DNA from: Crocosphaera sp. UHCC 0190
GTDB lineage: Bacteria > Cyanobacteriota > Cyanobacteriia > Cyanobacteriales > Microcystaceae
Length of the DNA: 64,000 nt
Reading direction: 5' to 3'
Assembly: GCF_034932065.1 (NCBI RefSeq)
Contig: NZ_JAYGHP010000001.1
Location: 310,001 to 374,000 of the forward strand
Shown here: piece by piece, positions 9,801-19,526 of the stretch
Layout of the letters: every line of letters begins with the position of its first letter
Numbering within the stretch: the stretch's first letter is position 1
Notes under the pieces: generated by a model
The model's input: only the letters and a program-made list of their open reading frames with translations
The model's database searches: none
What the model was told of the DNA's origin: nothing
Position numbers and translations under genes: made by a program

Positions 9801-10553
9801 ATGGCAAATCAAGAACAGTTAAGACTTTTAACAAAAAGTGTAGAGAACTGGAATCAATGGCGCGAACAAAATCCAGAGATTGTTCCTGATTTACAAAATG
9901 CCGATTTGAGTTATTTCGATTTAAGTCACGCTAATTTGAACCAAGCGAATCTAGAACAAGCAATTTTATTTCACACAAATTTAAGCAGTGCTTGTTTAGA
10001 AAACGCTAATTTAAGCTACGCTAATTTGACATCTGCTGTCTGTTTTAAAACCGTACTTTTTCAAGCAAATTTAAGTCATAGTTTATTAATTAATTCTGAT
10101 CTAAGTAAAGCAAATCTTAGGGAAGCAAACTTAAGCAAAGCACAAATAATTAATGCTTATTTAGTTAATACCAATTTAGTTGATGCCAACCTGCAAGAAA
10201 CTAACTTAACGCACAGTTATCTAACAGGAGCTAATTTGACCGGAGCTAATTTAGCACGTGCCGAGATTTGCGATGCAGAATTGACAGCCACCCAGATTAA
10301 TAATATTAATATCACGACTATAATCCGTAATGAAGACTCTATAATCCCTAAAGTAATCGAAGAAATTTATCCTACAGTTACTGAAATTAGTAAACCAGTT
10401 GTTAACCGTCAAAAATCAATGTTAATGGTGGGAGATTTGGTCAATTCCTTTAAGGAAGAAAATTCATCCTGTTTTAGCATTTCAGAGCAGTTAAAATCAT
10501 TAGAAATCCTTTGGATAAGAACTCAATTAGAGGCACTTTATCACGCTTCTTAA
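9801..10553 (+). CDS. pentapeptide-repeat protein with unique C-terminal region
   Basis: 250 residues without a signal peptide. After about 30 residues of helix (VENWNQWREQNPEIVP) comes a run of A(N/D)LxX repeats to near residue 160. The last 75 residues are not repetitive and include KSMLMVGDLVNSF and a probable helix ISEQLKSLEILWIRTQLE. The repeat part should fold as a beta-helix; the tail may be a partner-binding or dimer part. The protein is probably cytoplasmic. No target can be named. Confidence 0.85.
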   Translation: MANQEQLRLLTKSVENWNQWREQNPEIVPDLQNADLSYFDLSHANLNQANLEQAILFHTNLSSACLENANLSYANLTSAVCFKTVLFQANLSHSLLINSDLSKANLREANLSKAQIINAYLVNTNLVDANLQETNLTHSYLTGANLTGANLARAEICDAELTATQINNINITTIIRNEDSIIPKVIEEIYPTVTEISKPVVNRQKSMLMVGDLVNSFKEENSSCFSISEQLKSLEILWIRTQLEALYHAS

Positions 10554-10898
10554 TCAGGAAGATGTAGGCGTTAGGTATCATAAAAATTGGACAGTTTAGA
10601 AGCCACCCACGAAGTAGTTAGTTAAAGTAGTACAGAAAAATCATTCACACCCCTCAGAAAGATCATAAAAATTAAGAATCTGAGAAATATCTACATAAAT
10701 TAAAGGTTACAGCGATCCATAAGAGACAAATTGGGCTTAGAATAATGCAGTGAAATATTTAGCCGATCAGGATTTGAGCGATCTACCCCAAGAAAGTTTC
10801 TCTGACAGGCTCACCCAACCCCTCTTTTTTATGGGCATCATCTCAGCAGAGAGACGGGGTAAAATACCTTACGATTAAGTAAATTAGGAGATTATCGG
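10554..10898. other. intergenic region upstream of HU
   Basis: 345 bases with no open frame that I would call. The right end carries AGGAG at 10887-10891, a few bases before the HU start, and a TAAAAT box at 10860-10865 that could be a -10 element. The rest holds no repeat or RNA gene that I recognise. The large space suggests a long leader or regulated promoter for HU. Confidence 0.4.
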
Positions 10899-11180
10899 AT
10901 GAATAAAGGCGAATTAATTGATGCAGTTGCTATGAAAGCGAATGTCACGAAAAAGCAAGCTGATGCGGTGATTAGTGCCACCATTGAAACCATCATGGAA
11001 GCCGTCTCAGGAGATGATAAAGTGACCTTAGTCGGGTTTGGTTCCTTTGAATCCCGCGATCGCAAGGCACGAGAAGGTCGTAACCCAAAAACTAATGAAA
11101 AAATGAGTATTCCTGCGACAAAGGTGCCTGCATTTTCTGCCGGAAAGTTGTTTAAGGACAAAGTCGCCCCTAAAGAGTAA
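10899..11180 (+). CDS. hup: DNA-binding protein HU
   Basis: 93 residues with the full HU pattern: MNKGELIDAVA at the start, the conserved GFGSFE turn, a DNA-binding arm with GRNPKT and IPATKVPAF, and the C-terminal FSAGKLFKD helix. It compacts and bends DNA as a dimer in the nucleoid. cobD starts 17 bases after its stop, so the two are likely on one transcript, which is an unusual partner. No IHF-specific features are seen. Confidence 0.95.
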   Translation: MNKGELIDAVAMKANVTKKQADAVISATIETIMEAVSGDDKVTLVGFGSFESRDRKAREGRNPKTNEKMSIPATKVPAFSAGKLFKDKVAPKE

Positions 11181-11197
11181 ATTATTAATCTCTCAGC

Positions 11198-12265
11198 ATG
11201 AAACGACCTGTTCATGGTGGAAATTTAGTCTGGGCAGCCAAGCAAATTGGTTGTCCGGCTTCCTCAATCCTAGATTTTTCTGCCAGCATTAATCCCTTGG
11301 GGCCACCCCAAAGCGCATTAACAGCCATTCAAGAGGCTTTAAACAACCTTAATCATTATCCTGACCCTAACTATCAGGAATTGCGTCAAGCCCTGGCAGA
11401 ATGGCATCAACTCTCGATTGAGTGGGTTTTACCCGGCAATGGGGCGGCGGAATTATTGACTTGGGTAGGTCGTCAATTAGGGGAACTTGATATCACTTAC
11501 CTGATTACGCCAGCCTTTCAAGATTATTGGCGAACCTTACAAGGGTTTGGGGCGAAGATTAAAACTTATGAATTTAATTGGCAAGATCTCGCCCCGACTT
11601 TAACGTTCACAACCCTTCCCACAGCATCCGCCGGAATTATTATTAATAATCCCCATAATCCCACGGGAAAATTATGGAATAAAGCTGCTTTATTGCCCTT
11701 ACTAGAACAATTTAAGTTAGTGGTGGTAGACGAAGCTTTTATGGACTTTGTACCACCAGATCAACAACAAAGTTTAATTCCTTGGGTGTCTCAATACCCT
11801 AATTTAGTGATTGTGCGATCGCTGACTAAGTTTTATAGTCTTCCTGGACTACGTTTAGGGTATGCGATCGCTCATCCTGATCGTCTCCAACAATGGCAAA
11901 CTTGGCGCGATCCTTGGTGTGTCAATAGTCTAGCTGTCGCCGCAGGGATAGCAGTGATTCAAGATCAGGAATTTGAACAACAGACCAGGGAATGGTTATT
12001 ATCGGCCCGAACCGCTTTATTTCAAGGTTTATTAGAGATTTCATCCCTTAACCCTATAGTGAGTCAGGCTAATTTTTTATTAGTAGAAACGACCTTGCCA
12101 AGTTCTCAATTACAACAAAAATTACTGCAAAACCATCGTATTTTAATCCGCGACTGTTTAAGTTTTCCCGAATTAGGCGATCGCTATTTTCGGATTGCTG
12201 TTCGTACCCAACCGGAAAATCAACGACTTATTGACGCTTTAACGCTTGAAAATTCAGAGGGCTGA
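11198..12265 (+). CDS. cobD: L-threonine-O-3-phosphate decarboxylase-like aminotransferase
   Basis: 355 residues of the PLP fold-type I family. It starts MKRPVHGGNLVWAA followed by LDFSASINPLGPP, which is the CobD signature rather than HisC. It has NNPHNPTG near residue 150, a conserved Asp in VVVDEAF near 178, and the PLP lysine in RSLTKFYSLPGLRLGY near 213. CobD makes aminopropanol phosphate for the nucleotide loop of cobalamin-type corrinoids. It directly follows HU. A HisC-like role cannot be excluded from sequence alone. Confidence 0.85.
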   Translation: MKRPVHGGNLVWAAKQIGCPASSILDFSASINPLGPPQSALTAIQEALNNLNHYPDPNYQELRQALAEWHQLSIEWVLPGNGAAELLTWVGRQLGELDITYLITPAFQDYWRTLQGFGAKIKTYEFNWQDLAPTLTFTTLPTASAGIIINNPHNPTGKLWNKAALLPLLEQFKLVVVDEAFMDFVPPDQQQSLIPWVSQYPNLVIVRSLTKFYSLPGLRLGYAIAHPDRLQQWQTWRDPWCVNSLAVAAGIAVIQDQEFEQQTREWLLSARTALFQGLLEISSLNPIVSQANFLLVETTLPSSQLQQKLLQNHRILIRDCLSFPELGDRYFRIAVRTQPENQRLIDALTLENSEG

Positions 12266-12361
12266 TGTTAATATGACATCGTGTCTTTGTGTCACTTCAT
12301 CAACTTTTATACGGCTATCAACAATCCATCAATTCAGTAGTTCCCTAAACCCCGACTGAAG

Positions 12362-12472
12362 ATGACTCTTATTGACTCCCACGCCTTTCACAACTTTGCG
12401 ATCACTGTCGGCACTTCCCTTTTTATTGCCCTTTTCGCCTGGGCGTTGTGGTATGCTTCACGCATGGATTAA
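12362..12472 (+). CDS. 36-residue single-span membrane microprotein
   Basis: The frame reads MTLIDSHAFHNFAITVG, then a hydrophobic span (TSLFIALFAWALWYAS) and RMD with stop. Codon use is GC-richer than the flanking spacer, which argues for a real gene. It resembles small subunits of photosynthetic or respiratory membrane complexes in size and layout, but I cannot assign it. It lies in the 260-base gap between cobD and the MacB-type permease. The ribosome site is weak (CTGAAG just before the ATG). Confidence 0.55.
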   Translation: MTLIDSHAFHNFAITVGTSLFIALFAWALWYASRMD

Positions 12473-12528
12473 ATTAAAATTAAACAAAACCCCTACACTA
12501 GACAATTGGGAAAAATTAGGGATCTGTT

Positions 12529-13746
12529 ATGGAAATTGTTGATACCTGCAAAATGGCGATATCTGCTCTCCTATCCAATAAACTTCGGAGCAGCTTAACC
12601 ATGTTAGGGATTACTATTGGTAATGCCTCTGTTATTGGGATGGTGGCAGTGGGACAAGGCGCACAAAAATTAACCGCAGCACAATTTCAGGCTTTGGGGC
12701 CGAATGTCCTCTTTCTCAGTTTAAGTTCTGCTCGTGTTCGTCGCAATCTTTCGGCAGAATCTAAACCCTTATTACTCGAAGATGCTCAAGCGATCGCTAA
12801 ATTAGTCCCAACTTTAACCCATGTTGCGCCGGAAATTCACACCAGTGAATTGATTGTTTATCAAGATAAGATCTTTCAAAATTCTATTATTGGAACGACA
12901 CCGCAATATCTCTTTGTTAGAAATTATCAACTATCTCAAGGACGTTTTCTCAACGAAATTGATGTCGAGCATAGTAAGCGCGTGGTTGTCTTAGGTGCAG
13001 ACATTGCTCAGCGACTTTTTCCTCATAAAAACCCTTTGGGACAACCAGTTAGAATTAAAAATATGAGCTTTAATGTGGTTGGTGTTTTAGCCCCAAAAGG
13101 TTCGTTGTTTGATTCAGATCAAGACAACAATGTGATTGTTCCTTTAACGACTGCTCACACTCAACTACGAGGATGGCGTTCCCCTTATGGCATTAATCTA
13201 AATCTTATTGCGATGTTAGCAAAAGATCAAGATACAGTAAGGGCGGCTGAGTTTCAAGTTAAAAATTTAATTCAGTTGCGTCATTCCTTGAAAAATAGTA
13301 ACGATGTAAAGCTTTTTTCGCAAAATGCTCTCTTAGAAACCGCTGATAAAACTAATGCTGGTTTGACTCAAATGTTAGGGGCGATCGCTGTTATTTCTTT
13401 GTTGGTGGGAGGTATTGGGGTGATGAATATTATGTTAGTTTCTGTCACAGAAAGAACCCAAGAAGTGGGATTAAGAAAGGCATTAGGCGCGACTGAACAA
13501 GATATTTTAGGACAATTTTTATTAGAAGCCATTTTATTAACAACCTTGGGCGGAGTGATCGGTATTGGGGTAGGAATTGGCGGTACTATTATAGCGAGTT
13601 CTTTCTTTTCTTTAGCCACCAGTATCTCCGTTGAATCCATTATTTTAGCAGTGGGAGTATCAGGAGGAATTGGCTTATTTTTTGGGGTATTTCCCGCTAA
13701 ACAAGCGGCTAAACTTGATCCAATTGTGGCTTTAAGAAGTGCTTAA
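12529..13746 (+). CDS. MacB-type ABC transporter permease
   Basis: 405 residues with the MacB/FtsX-like layout. TM1 lies near residues 15-45 (LRSSLTMLGITIGNASVIGMVAVG), a large periplasmic MacB core domain covers about 45-270, and three TM helices follow in the last 130 residues. The conserved segment GGIGVMNIMLVSVTERTQEVGLRKALGA is at about 292-320. The family acts by mechanotransmission with a cytoplasmic ATPase and an HlyD-like adaptor. Neither partner lies nearby, so the ATPase must be elsewhere. The C-terminus FPAKQAAKLDPIVALR is typical. Confidence 0.9.
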   Translation: MEIVDTCKMAISALLSNKLRSSLTMLGITIGNASVIGMVAVGQGAQKLTAAQFQALGPNVLFLSLSSARVRRNLSAESKPLLLEDAQAIAKLVPTLTHVAPEIHTSELIVYQDKIFQNSIIGTTPQYLFVRNYQLSQGRFLNEIDVEHSKRVVVLGADIAQRLFPHKNPLGQPVRIKNMSFNVVGVLAPKGSLFDSDQDNNVIVPLTTAHTQLRGWRSPYGINLNLIAMLAKDQDTVRAAEFQVKNLIQLRHSLKNSNDVKLFSQNALLETADKTNAGLTQMLGAIAVISLLVGGIGVMNIMLVSVTERTQEVGLRKALGATEQDILGQFLLEAILLTTLGGVIGIGVGIGGTIIASSFFSLATSISVESIILAVGVSGGIGLFFGVFPAKQAAKLDPIVALRSA

Positions 13747-13771
13747 TTTAGTTAATAGTTGGTTAATTAAA

Positions 13772-14083
13772 ATGGATAAATCTGAGCTAGATAAAAAAGA
13801 AGATAGGACAAATTTGAGTCAATTTTATCAACAGGTTGAAACGAAGGCTAAACGAAAAATTAAGGCACGACACACTAAAAAAAGTATTTGGTTTGTGTTA
13901 GGAATGTTTGGTATGGTAGGATGGTCAGTAACTATTCCTACTTTAATGGGAATTGCGATCGGGGTTTGGATTGATAGTTCATTTAAAAGCCCTTATTCTT
14001 GGACATTAATGTTATTATTTGTTGGGTTAACAGTGGGGTGTTTTACCGCTTGGTATTGGATTGAAAAAGAAACTAAAACATAA
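13772..14083 (+). CDS. AtpZ/AtpI-like membrane protein
   Basis: 103 residues. A lysine-rich N-terminal half (KAKRKIKARHTKKS) is followed by two TM helices separated by a short turn with GVWIDSSFKSPYSWT. This matches the ATPase-associated AtpZ/AtpQ family, found with F-type or N-type ATPases and linked to Mg2+/Ca2+ handling. A GTG at 13739 is in frame and overlaps the permease end, but the ATG at 13772 is preferred. No ATP synthase gene is in the window, so it stands as an orphan behind an ABC permease. Confidence 0.65.
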   Translation: MDKSELDKKEDRTNLSQFYQQVETKAKRKIKARHTKKSIWFVLGMFGMVGWSVTIPTLMGIAIGVWIDSSFKSPYSWTLMLLFVGLTVGCFTAWYWIEKETKT

Positions 14084-14327
14084 AGAAAATTTGCTACAAT
14101 TAACCTGATTAACTGCTAAGCCATCATGAGGGTTGATTTTTCTGCTTATTTAAAAGTTTCAAGCATCAATAAAGGTTAAATGATTTTAATTTTAAAAGTT
14201 AAGCGATTAAATTAATAATTTAAAGTTATCAATAACCCATCATCAGTCTTTTATCGAAGATAGTCGGAACTCTAACTCCCATTAAAAAAAGCGTTATTAT
14301 AGTTAAGGATTGTTAAGCTTCGGGGAT

Positions 14328-17216
14328 ATGTCAGACAAAAACACCATTCGCATTCGTGGCGCAAGACAACATAACTTAAAAAATATCGATCTCGAACTGC
14401 CCCGCGATCGCCTCATCGTTTTTACAGGGGTTTCGGGTTCGGGGAAGTCTTCTTTGGCCTTTGATACCATTTTTGCTGAGGGACAACGGCGTTATGTGGA
14501 GTCATTAAGTGCCTATGCGAGACAGTTTTTAGGACAATTAGATAAACCTGATGTCGATACAATTGAGGGGTTAAGTCCTGCTATTTCTATTGACCAAAAA
14601 TCAACCTCTCATAACCCCCGTTCAACGGTGGGAACGGTAACAGAAATTTATGACTATTTACGGTTATTATTTGGCCGAGCAGGTGAACCCCATTGTCCCC
14701 ATTGCGATCGCTTAATTTCTCCCCAAACAATTGATCAAATGTGCGATCTGGTCATGGAATTACCTGATCGGACTAAATTTCAAGTTTTAGCCCCCGTGGT
14801 TCGTGGTAAAAAAGGAACCCATAAACAATTACTGTCTAGTTTAGCATCCCAAGGATTTGTGAGGGTGCGAGTTAATGGTGAAGTTCGGGAACTTTCCGAT
14901 AATATTGAATTAAAGAAAAATCATTATCATAACATTGAAATTGTTGTGGATCGCTTGATAAAAAAAGAAGGAATGCAAGAAAGATTAGTAGATTCCTTAA
15001 GCACTTGCCTTAAACATGGAGAAGGATTAGCCACTGTTCACATTTTAGCAGAAAATGAGGAAAAAAACCAGGAAAATCTAGAAAATATTCCTTCAGAAAT
15101 CATGTTTTCTGAGAACTTTGCCTGTCCCGAACATGGGGCAGTAATGGAAGAATTATCTCCTCGTTTATTCTCCTTTAATTCTCCTTATGGGGCTTGTCCT
15201 AATTGTCATGGATTAGGAAGTTTACGTCAATTTTCCCCTGATTTAGTGGTACCCGATCCCAAAGCTCCTTTATACGCTGCGATTGCTCCTTGGTCAGAAA
15301 AAGACAATTCTTATTATTTATCTTTATTCTATAGTATTGGACAAGCTTACGGGTTTGAAATTCAAACGCCTTGGAATAAATTGACTCAAGAACAACGAGA
15401 AATTTTATTATACGGCAGTGATGAACCTATTTGGTTTGAGCAAGATTCTCGTTCCGATGAAAGCAAAGGTTATTATCGTCATTTTAAAGGAATTTTAGCG
15501 ATCTTAGACAATAATTATCAAGAAACTAGCTCAGAAGTTATTAAACAGAAGATGGAGAAATATATTGTTGATCAAACCTGTGATGTTTGTCAAGGAAAAC
15601 GGCTAAAACCAGAAGCATTATCTGTTCGTTTAGGAGAATGCAGAATTAATGAGTTAACCAGTGTTTCTATTGATAAATGCTTGCAGAGAATTGAACAATT
15701 AAAATTAACTTCAAGACAACAAATAATTGGAGAATTAGCCTTAAAAGAAATTAAAAATCGTCTCCAATTTCTCTTAGATGTGGGACTAGACTATTTGACA
15801 TTAAATAGAGGAACCGTTACCTTATCAGGAGGAGAAGCCCAAAGAATCCGTTTAGCGACACAAATTGGTTCAGGATTAACAGGGGTTTTATATGTTTTAG
15901 ATGAACCGAGTATTGGATTACATCAACGGGATAATGGACGTTTATTAACTACTTTAAAAAAGCTCAGAGATTTGGGCAATACCTTAATTGTAGTCGAACA
16001 TGATGAAGAAACTATTCGCATGGCCGATCATTTAGTTGATATTGGCCCCTTGGCAGGAATTCATGGGGGAGAAATTGTTTGTCAAGGGGATTTAAAGACC
16101 TTATTGAAATCCAAAAAATCTTTAACTGCTGATTACTTATCCGGGAAAAAAGTAATAGAAACCCCTGCCAAACGTCGGAAAGGAAACGGAGTTTCTTTAG
16201 GCTTAAAAAAATGCAATGCTAATAACTTGAAAAATATTGATGTAGAAATTCCTTTAGGAAAATTAGTCTCTATTACCGGGGTTTCCGGTTCAGGGAAATC
16301 TACTTTAGTCAATGAATTATTATATCCTGCTTTGCAACATCATTTAACTAAAAAAAATCCATTTCCTAAACATTTAGATGAGATGAAGGGACTCAATGCA
16401 ATTGATAAAGTAATTGTCATTGATCAGTCACCTATTGGGAGAACACCTCGTTCTAACCCTGCAACTTATACAGGTATTTTTGATGGGATCAGAGAGCTTT
16501 TTTGTCAAACTGTAGAAGCAAAAGCAAGGGGTTACAAACCTGGGCAATTTTCCTTTAATGTTAAAGGAGGAAGATGTGAAAATTGTGGGGGTCAAGGGGT
16601 TAATGTAATTGAGATGAATTTCTTACCGGATGTCTATGTTCAATGTGAGGTTTGTAAGGGTGCAAGATATAACCGAGAAACCTTACAAGTTAAGTATAAA
16701 GGTCATTCTATTGCTGATGTTTTAAACATGACGGTAGAAGAAGCATTAAATGTCTTTGAAAATATTCCTAAAGCAGTTAGTCGTTTGCAAACTTTGGTTG
16801 ATGTTGGGTTAGGTTATATTAGATTAGGACAGTCTGCTCCTACCTTATCAGGAGGGGAAGCACAACGGGTAAAATTAGCTTCAGAATTATCCCGTAGAGC
16901 AACAGGAAAAACCTTATATTTAATTGATGAACCCACGACTGGATTATCTTTTTATGATGTTCATCATCTCTTAAATGTCTTGCAAAGATTAGTGGATAAA
17001 GGTAATTCTATTTTAGTGATTGAACACAATTTAGATGTGATTCGCTGTTCAGATTGGATTATTGATTTAGGGCCAGAAGGAGGAGATAAAGGGGGAGAAA
17101 TTGTTACTTTTGGCACCCCTGAAGAAGTTGCTAAAAATGCTAACTCTTATACAGGACAATATTTAAAAGAAGTTTTGAAACAATATCCTATTCAAGGGTC
17201 AGAAATTGCTAGTTAA
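14328..17216 (+). CDS. uvrA: excinuclease ABC subunit A
   Basis: 962 residues. UvrA is the damage-sensing ATPase of nucleotide excision repair. Two ABC modules are visible: Walker A loops GVSGSGKSSLAFD (about residue 33) and GVSGSGKSTLVNEL (about 652), each with an LSGGEAQR signature and a Walker B near VLDEPSIGLH and LIDEPTTGLS. Zinc modules are seen at CPHC, CDVCQG and CENCGG...CEVCKG. A TTG at 14310 extends the frame by six residues, but the ATG at 14328 (MSDKNTIRIRGARQHN) matches the family start. Full length, single gene. Confidence 0.97.
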   Translation: MSDKNTIRIRGARQHNLKNIDLELPRDRLIVFTGVSGSGKSSLAFDTIFAEGQRRYVESLSAYARQFLGQLDKPDVDTIEGLSPAISIDQKSTSHNPRSTVGTVTEIYDYLRLLFGRAGEPHCPHCDRLISPQTIDQMCDLVMELPDRTKFQVLAPVVRGKKGTHKQLLSSLASQGFVRVRVNGEVRELSDNIELKKNHYHNIEIVVDRLIKKEGMQERLVDSLSTCLKHGEGLATVHILAENEEKNQENLENIPSEIMFSENFACPEHGAVMEELSPRLFSFNSPYGACPNCHGLGSLRQFSPDLVVPDPKAPLYAAIAPWSEKDNSYYLSLFYSIGQAYGFEIQTPWNKLTQEQREILLYGSDEPIWFEQDSRSDESKGYYRHFKGILAILDNNYQETSSEVIKQKMEKYIVDQTCDVCQGKRLKPEALSVRLGECRINELTSVSIDKCLQRIEQLKLTSRQQIIGELALKEIKNRLQFLLDVGLDYLTLNRGTVTLSGGEAQRIRLATQIGSGLTGVLYVLDEPSIGLHQRDNGRLLTTLKKLRDLGNTLIVVEHDEETIRMADHLVDIGPLAGIHGGEIVCQGDLKTLLKSKKSLTADYLSGKKVIETPAKRRKGNGVSLGLKKCNANNLKNIDVEIPLGKLVSITGVSGSGKSTLVNELLYPALQHHLTKKNPFPKHLDEMKGLNAIDKVIVIDQSPIGRTPRSNPATYTGIFDGIRELFCQTVEAKARGYKPGQFSFNVKGGRCENCGGQGVNVIEMNFLPDVYVQCEVCKGARYNRETLQVKYKGHSIADVLNMTVEEALNVFENIPKAVSRLQTLVDVGLGYIRLGQSAPTLSGGEAQRVKLASELSRRATGKTLYLIDEPTTGLSFYDVHHLLNVLQRLVDKGNSILVIEHNLDVIRCSDWIIDLGPEGGDKGGEIVTFGTPEEVAKNANSYTGQYLKEVLKQYPIQGSEIAS

Positions 17217-17246
17217 AATAGCGTTAAATAATACTAATTTGCTAAA

Positions 17247-17274
17247 GTAGGGGTCAACGGCCGTTGACCCCTAC
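17247..17274. repeat. dispersed perfect palindrome with GTAGGG/CCCTAC ends (copy 4)
   Basis: GTAGGGGTCAACGG (17247-17260) is followed directly by its exact reverse complement CCGTTGACCCCTAC (17261-17274). This 28-base palindrome sits in the spacer between the convergent uvrA and ndhJ genes. It may double as a bidirectional transcript end, though no T-run follows. It is the best-preserved copy of the family in this window. Confidence 0.8.
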
Positions 17275-17408
17275 AACATCAATATCTGTAGTCCAAGTTG
17301 ATGAAAATGGTATAAAATAATTAATCCCTCAACCCTAAATTGTCCCCCCAAAAAATTCCCCCCAAACCAAAAACAGTTGAGGGGAATAATTATTAGTAAA
17401 AACCGACT

Positions 17409-17942
17409 TTAATAAGCATCTTGTAACTCGTAAAAATCGGGGGAAACATAATCTTTCCGCAGGGGCCAACCAATCCAATCTTCCGGCATTAAAATGCGTT
17501 TTAGATCAGGATGTCCGTCATAGACAATGCCATACATATCATAGCTTTCCCTTTCCTGCCAGTCTGCTGCTTTCCAAATCCAGTAAACTGAAGGAAGATG
17601 GGGGTTATCTCTGGGCAAAAACACCTTGACACGCACCTCTTCAGGGCGATCGCTATTATCTCCCACCTTAATCAAATGATAGAAGCTAACTAACTCTTTC
17701 CCTGGCCCCAAATCATAGGCCCCCTGACATTGCAAATAATTAAATCCATAAGCAAACAGGGCCGTAGACAAAGGAATCAGAAATTCTGGTGCAACCTTAA
17801 TTAACTCTACCCCTAAATGATCCGGTTCCAGCAAATCATGATCAAAACCATTTTCCGTCAACCAACTAGAAACAGGACCAGCTTGAATAATGGCGGTTTC
17901 TTCCGTTTCTGGGGCATTTTCGGGAGTATTTTCATCAACCAC
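17409..17942 (-). CDS. ndhJ: NAD(P)H-quinone oxidoreductase subunit J
   Basis: 177 residues. NdhJ is a connecting-arm subunit of thylakoid NDH-1, homologous to complex I 30-kDa NuoC. The family signature [27 protein letters not shown] is seen near residues 125-155. The N-terminal 20 residues are acidic and variable. The start is a GTG that lies one base after the ndhK TAA stop, showing tight coupling in the order ndhC-ndhK-ndhJ. Confidence 0.96.
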   Translation of the reverse strand: MVDENTPENAPETEETAIIQAGPVSSWLTENGFDHDLLEPDHLGVELIKVAPEFLIPLSTALFAYGFNYLQCQGAYDLGPGKELVSFYHLIKVGDNSDRPEEVRVKVFLPRDNPHLPSVYWIWKAADWQERESYDMYGIVYDGHPDLKRILMPEDWIGWPLRKDYVSPDFYELQDAY

Positions 17943-17943
17943 T

Positions 17944-18687
17944 TTACACTTCCTCCTGCTGTTTTTGGGATGCTAAAGCGGGGGGAACTTCCATGCCGAT
18001 CGCTTCGGTCAATTCCTTGGGAGGAGCTTGACGGGTTGCTGTGGCCAAATATTTCCCGGTCAAAATGGGAGGCACTGCCTTCATTTTGTGGGGGGTGCTA
18101 TAGTAACGGTGGGTTTGTTCCATGACCGTGGCCCGTTCCTGAATCGTCTCATTAGAGACCTTTTTCCGCAGTTTGACGATCGCATCAAAAATTGCTTCGG
18201 GACGGGGAGGACACCCAGGAATATAGACATCCACCGGAATTAATTTATCGACCCCACGCACTGCGGTAGTTGAGTCGCTGCTAAACATTCCCCCAGTAAT
18301 GGTACAAGCACCCATAGCGATCACATATTTGGGTTCTGGCATTTCTTCATAAAGACGCACCAAAGCGGGGGCCATCTTCATGGTAATCGTTCCCGCAGTA
18401 ATGATTAAATCCGCTTGTCTGGGGCTAGAACGAGGAACTAGACCAAAACGATCAAAATCGAAGCGAGAACCGATGAGGGCGGCAAATTCGATAAAACAGC
18501 AAGCCGTTCCGTACAACAAAGGCCATAAACTGGATAAGCGGGCCCAGTTGTGGAGATCGTCAACGGTGGTTAGGATAATATTTTCTGACAAATCTTGGGT
18601 CACTTGGCTACGAGCAGCCGGGTTGAGGATTTTTTCGGTTTGTAGCTGCTCTAAGGCGGATAAATCGGAGGTTGGGTTCGGACTCAT
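17944..18687 (-). CDS. ndhK: NAD(P)H-quinone oxidoreductase subunit K
   Basis: 247 residues. NdhK (NuoB/PSST homologue) holds the N2 iron-sulfur cluster next to the quinone site. The cluster ligands are visible in [11 protein letters not shown] near residue 62, [11 protein letters not shown] near 126 and PGCPPRPEA near 156. The C-terminal 40 residues are specific to cyanobacterial NdhK ([15 protein letters not shown]). It is the middle gene of ndhCKJ, with a 54-base gap after ndhC. Confidence 0.97.
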   Translation of the reverse strand: MSPNPTSDLSALEQLQTEKILNPAARSQVTQDLSENIILTTVDDLHNWARLSSLWPLLYGTACCFIEFAALIGSRFDFDRFGLVPRSSPRQADLIITAGTITMKMAPALVRLYEEMPEPKYVIAMGACTITGGMFSSDSTTAVRGVDKLIPVDVYIPGCPPRPEAIFDAIVKLRKKVSNETIQERATVMEQTHRYYSTPHKMKAVPPILTGKYLATATRQAPPKELTEAIGMEVPPALASQKQQEEV

Positions 18688-18741
18688 GAGAGATTAATGA
18701 TAATCAATGTACAACAATTCTCAAGGGATAATTGCTAAGTT

Positions 18742-19104
18742 TCACGACCATTCTAACGCGCCTTTTCGCCAGGCATAAACCAAGGCGACAACGAGAATAG
18801 CGATAAAAATTAGGGCTTCTACGAAGGCTAACAACCCTAAGCGACTGAAAGCAACGGCCCAAGGGTATAAAAAGACGGTTTCCACATCGAAAACCACAAA
18901 TACCAGGGCAAACATATAATAACGGATGTTGAATTGAATCCAAGCTCCGCCAATGGGTTCCATGCCACATTCATAGGTGGTGCGTCTTTCGGGGCCACCA
19001 CCACTAGGACGCAAGAGTTTAGATGCCGTTAGTGCGAGAATAGGGACTAAACTACAGGCGAGTAAGAAGCCGAGTAAATATTCGTAACCGTTGAGGACAA
19101 ACAC
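18742..19104 (-). CDS. ndhC: NAD(P)H-quinone oxidoreductase subunit 3
   Basis: 120 residues with three TM helices, the complex I ND3/NuoA homologue. The loop between TM1 and TM2 has [17 protein letters not shown] with the conserved cysteine, and TM2 contains [18 protein letters not shown]. The C-terminus [10 protein letters not shown] is standard. The start codon is GTG (MFVLNGYEY). It is the first gene of ndhCKJ; its promoter should lie in the 420-base gap shared with dnaK3. Confidence 0.97.
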   Translation of the reverse strand: MFVLNGYEYLLGFLLACSLVPILALTASKLLRPSGGGPERRTTYECGMEPIGGAWIQFNIRYYMFALVFVVFDVETVFLYPWAVAFSRLGLLAFVEALIFIAILVVALVYAWRKGALEWS

Positions 19105-19526
19105 TGTTTTTTACTAACTCCTCTAAAGATATGGATGATCGTACTCTATTTCTAGCTTCTATTAAACCGCAAACCTTGGCAAAATAACCCTAAGAAAGTG
19201 TTGTAATCATTACTTCTGTCTATAGCAAATATTAAATGTCTCAATGAAAAGACCATTTTTCTTATGAGTGATGATCGGGTTTATGTTGAATATATTTTAG
19301 GACATATTATTAAAAATCTGAATGTAGATGATTTTATCAAAAACAAATGTCTCATTAAGACTGAATAAAACTTTGCAATCACGCCCCCAGAGCTTCTGAC
19401 TTTGAACGAAGCGATAACAACCCCACACAATTCGATACAATATTGTCAATGAGACACAATCAAGTTAAACTCTCGAAACGAACACCACCCACAACTGAAT
19501 TGGAGTAGTTGGAGAAAAAAACACAC
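19105..19526. other. divergent intergenic region between ndhC and dnaK3
   Basis: About 420 bases hold the promoters of both divergent units. A 34-codon open frame (19264-19368, MSDDRVYVEYILGH) is present but lacks a clear ribosome site, so it is not called. I see no CIRCE-type inverted repeat. GGAG at 19511-19514 is the likely ribosome site for dnaK3. Confidence 0.4.

Noticed and set aside
11198-12265. Calling this gene hisC
   Set aside because: The N-terminal HGGN and LDFSASINPLGPP fit CobD better than histidinol-phosphate aminotransferase, though the families are related.
19264-19368. 34-codon frame upstream of dnaK3
   Set aside because: No good ribosome site and no family resemblance; kept only as a note in the intergenic entry.
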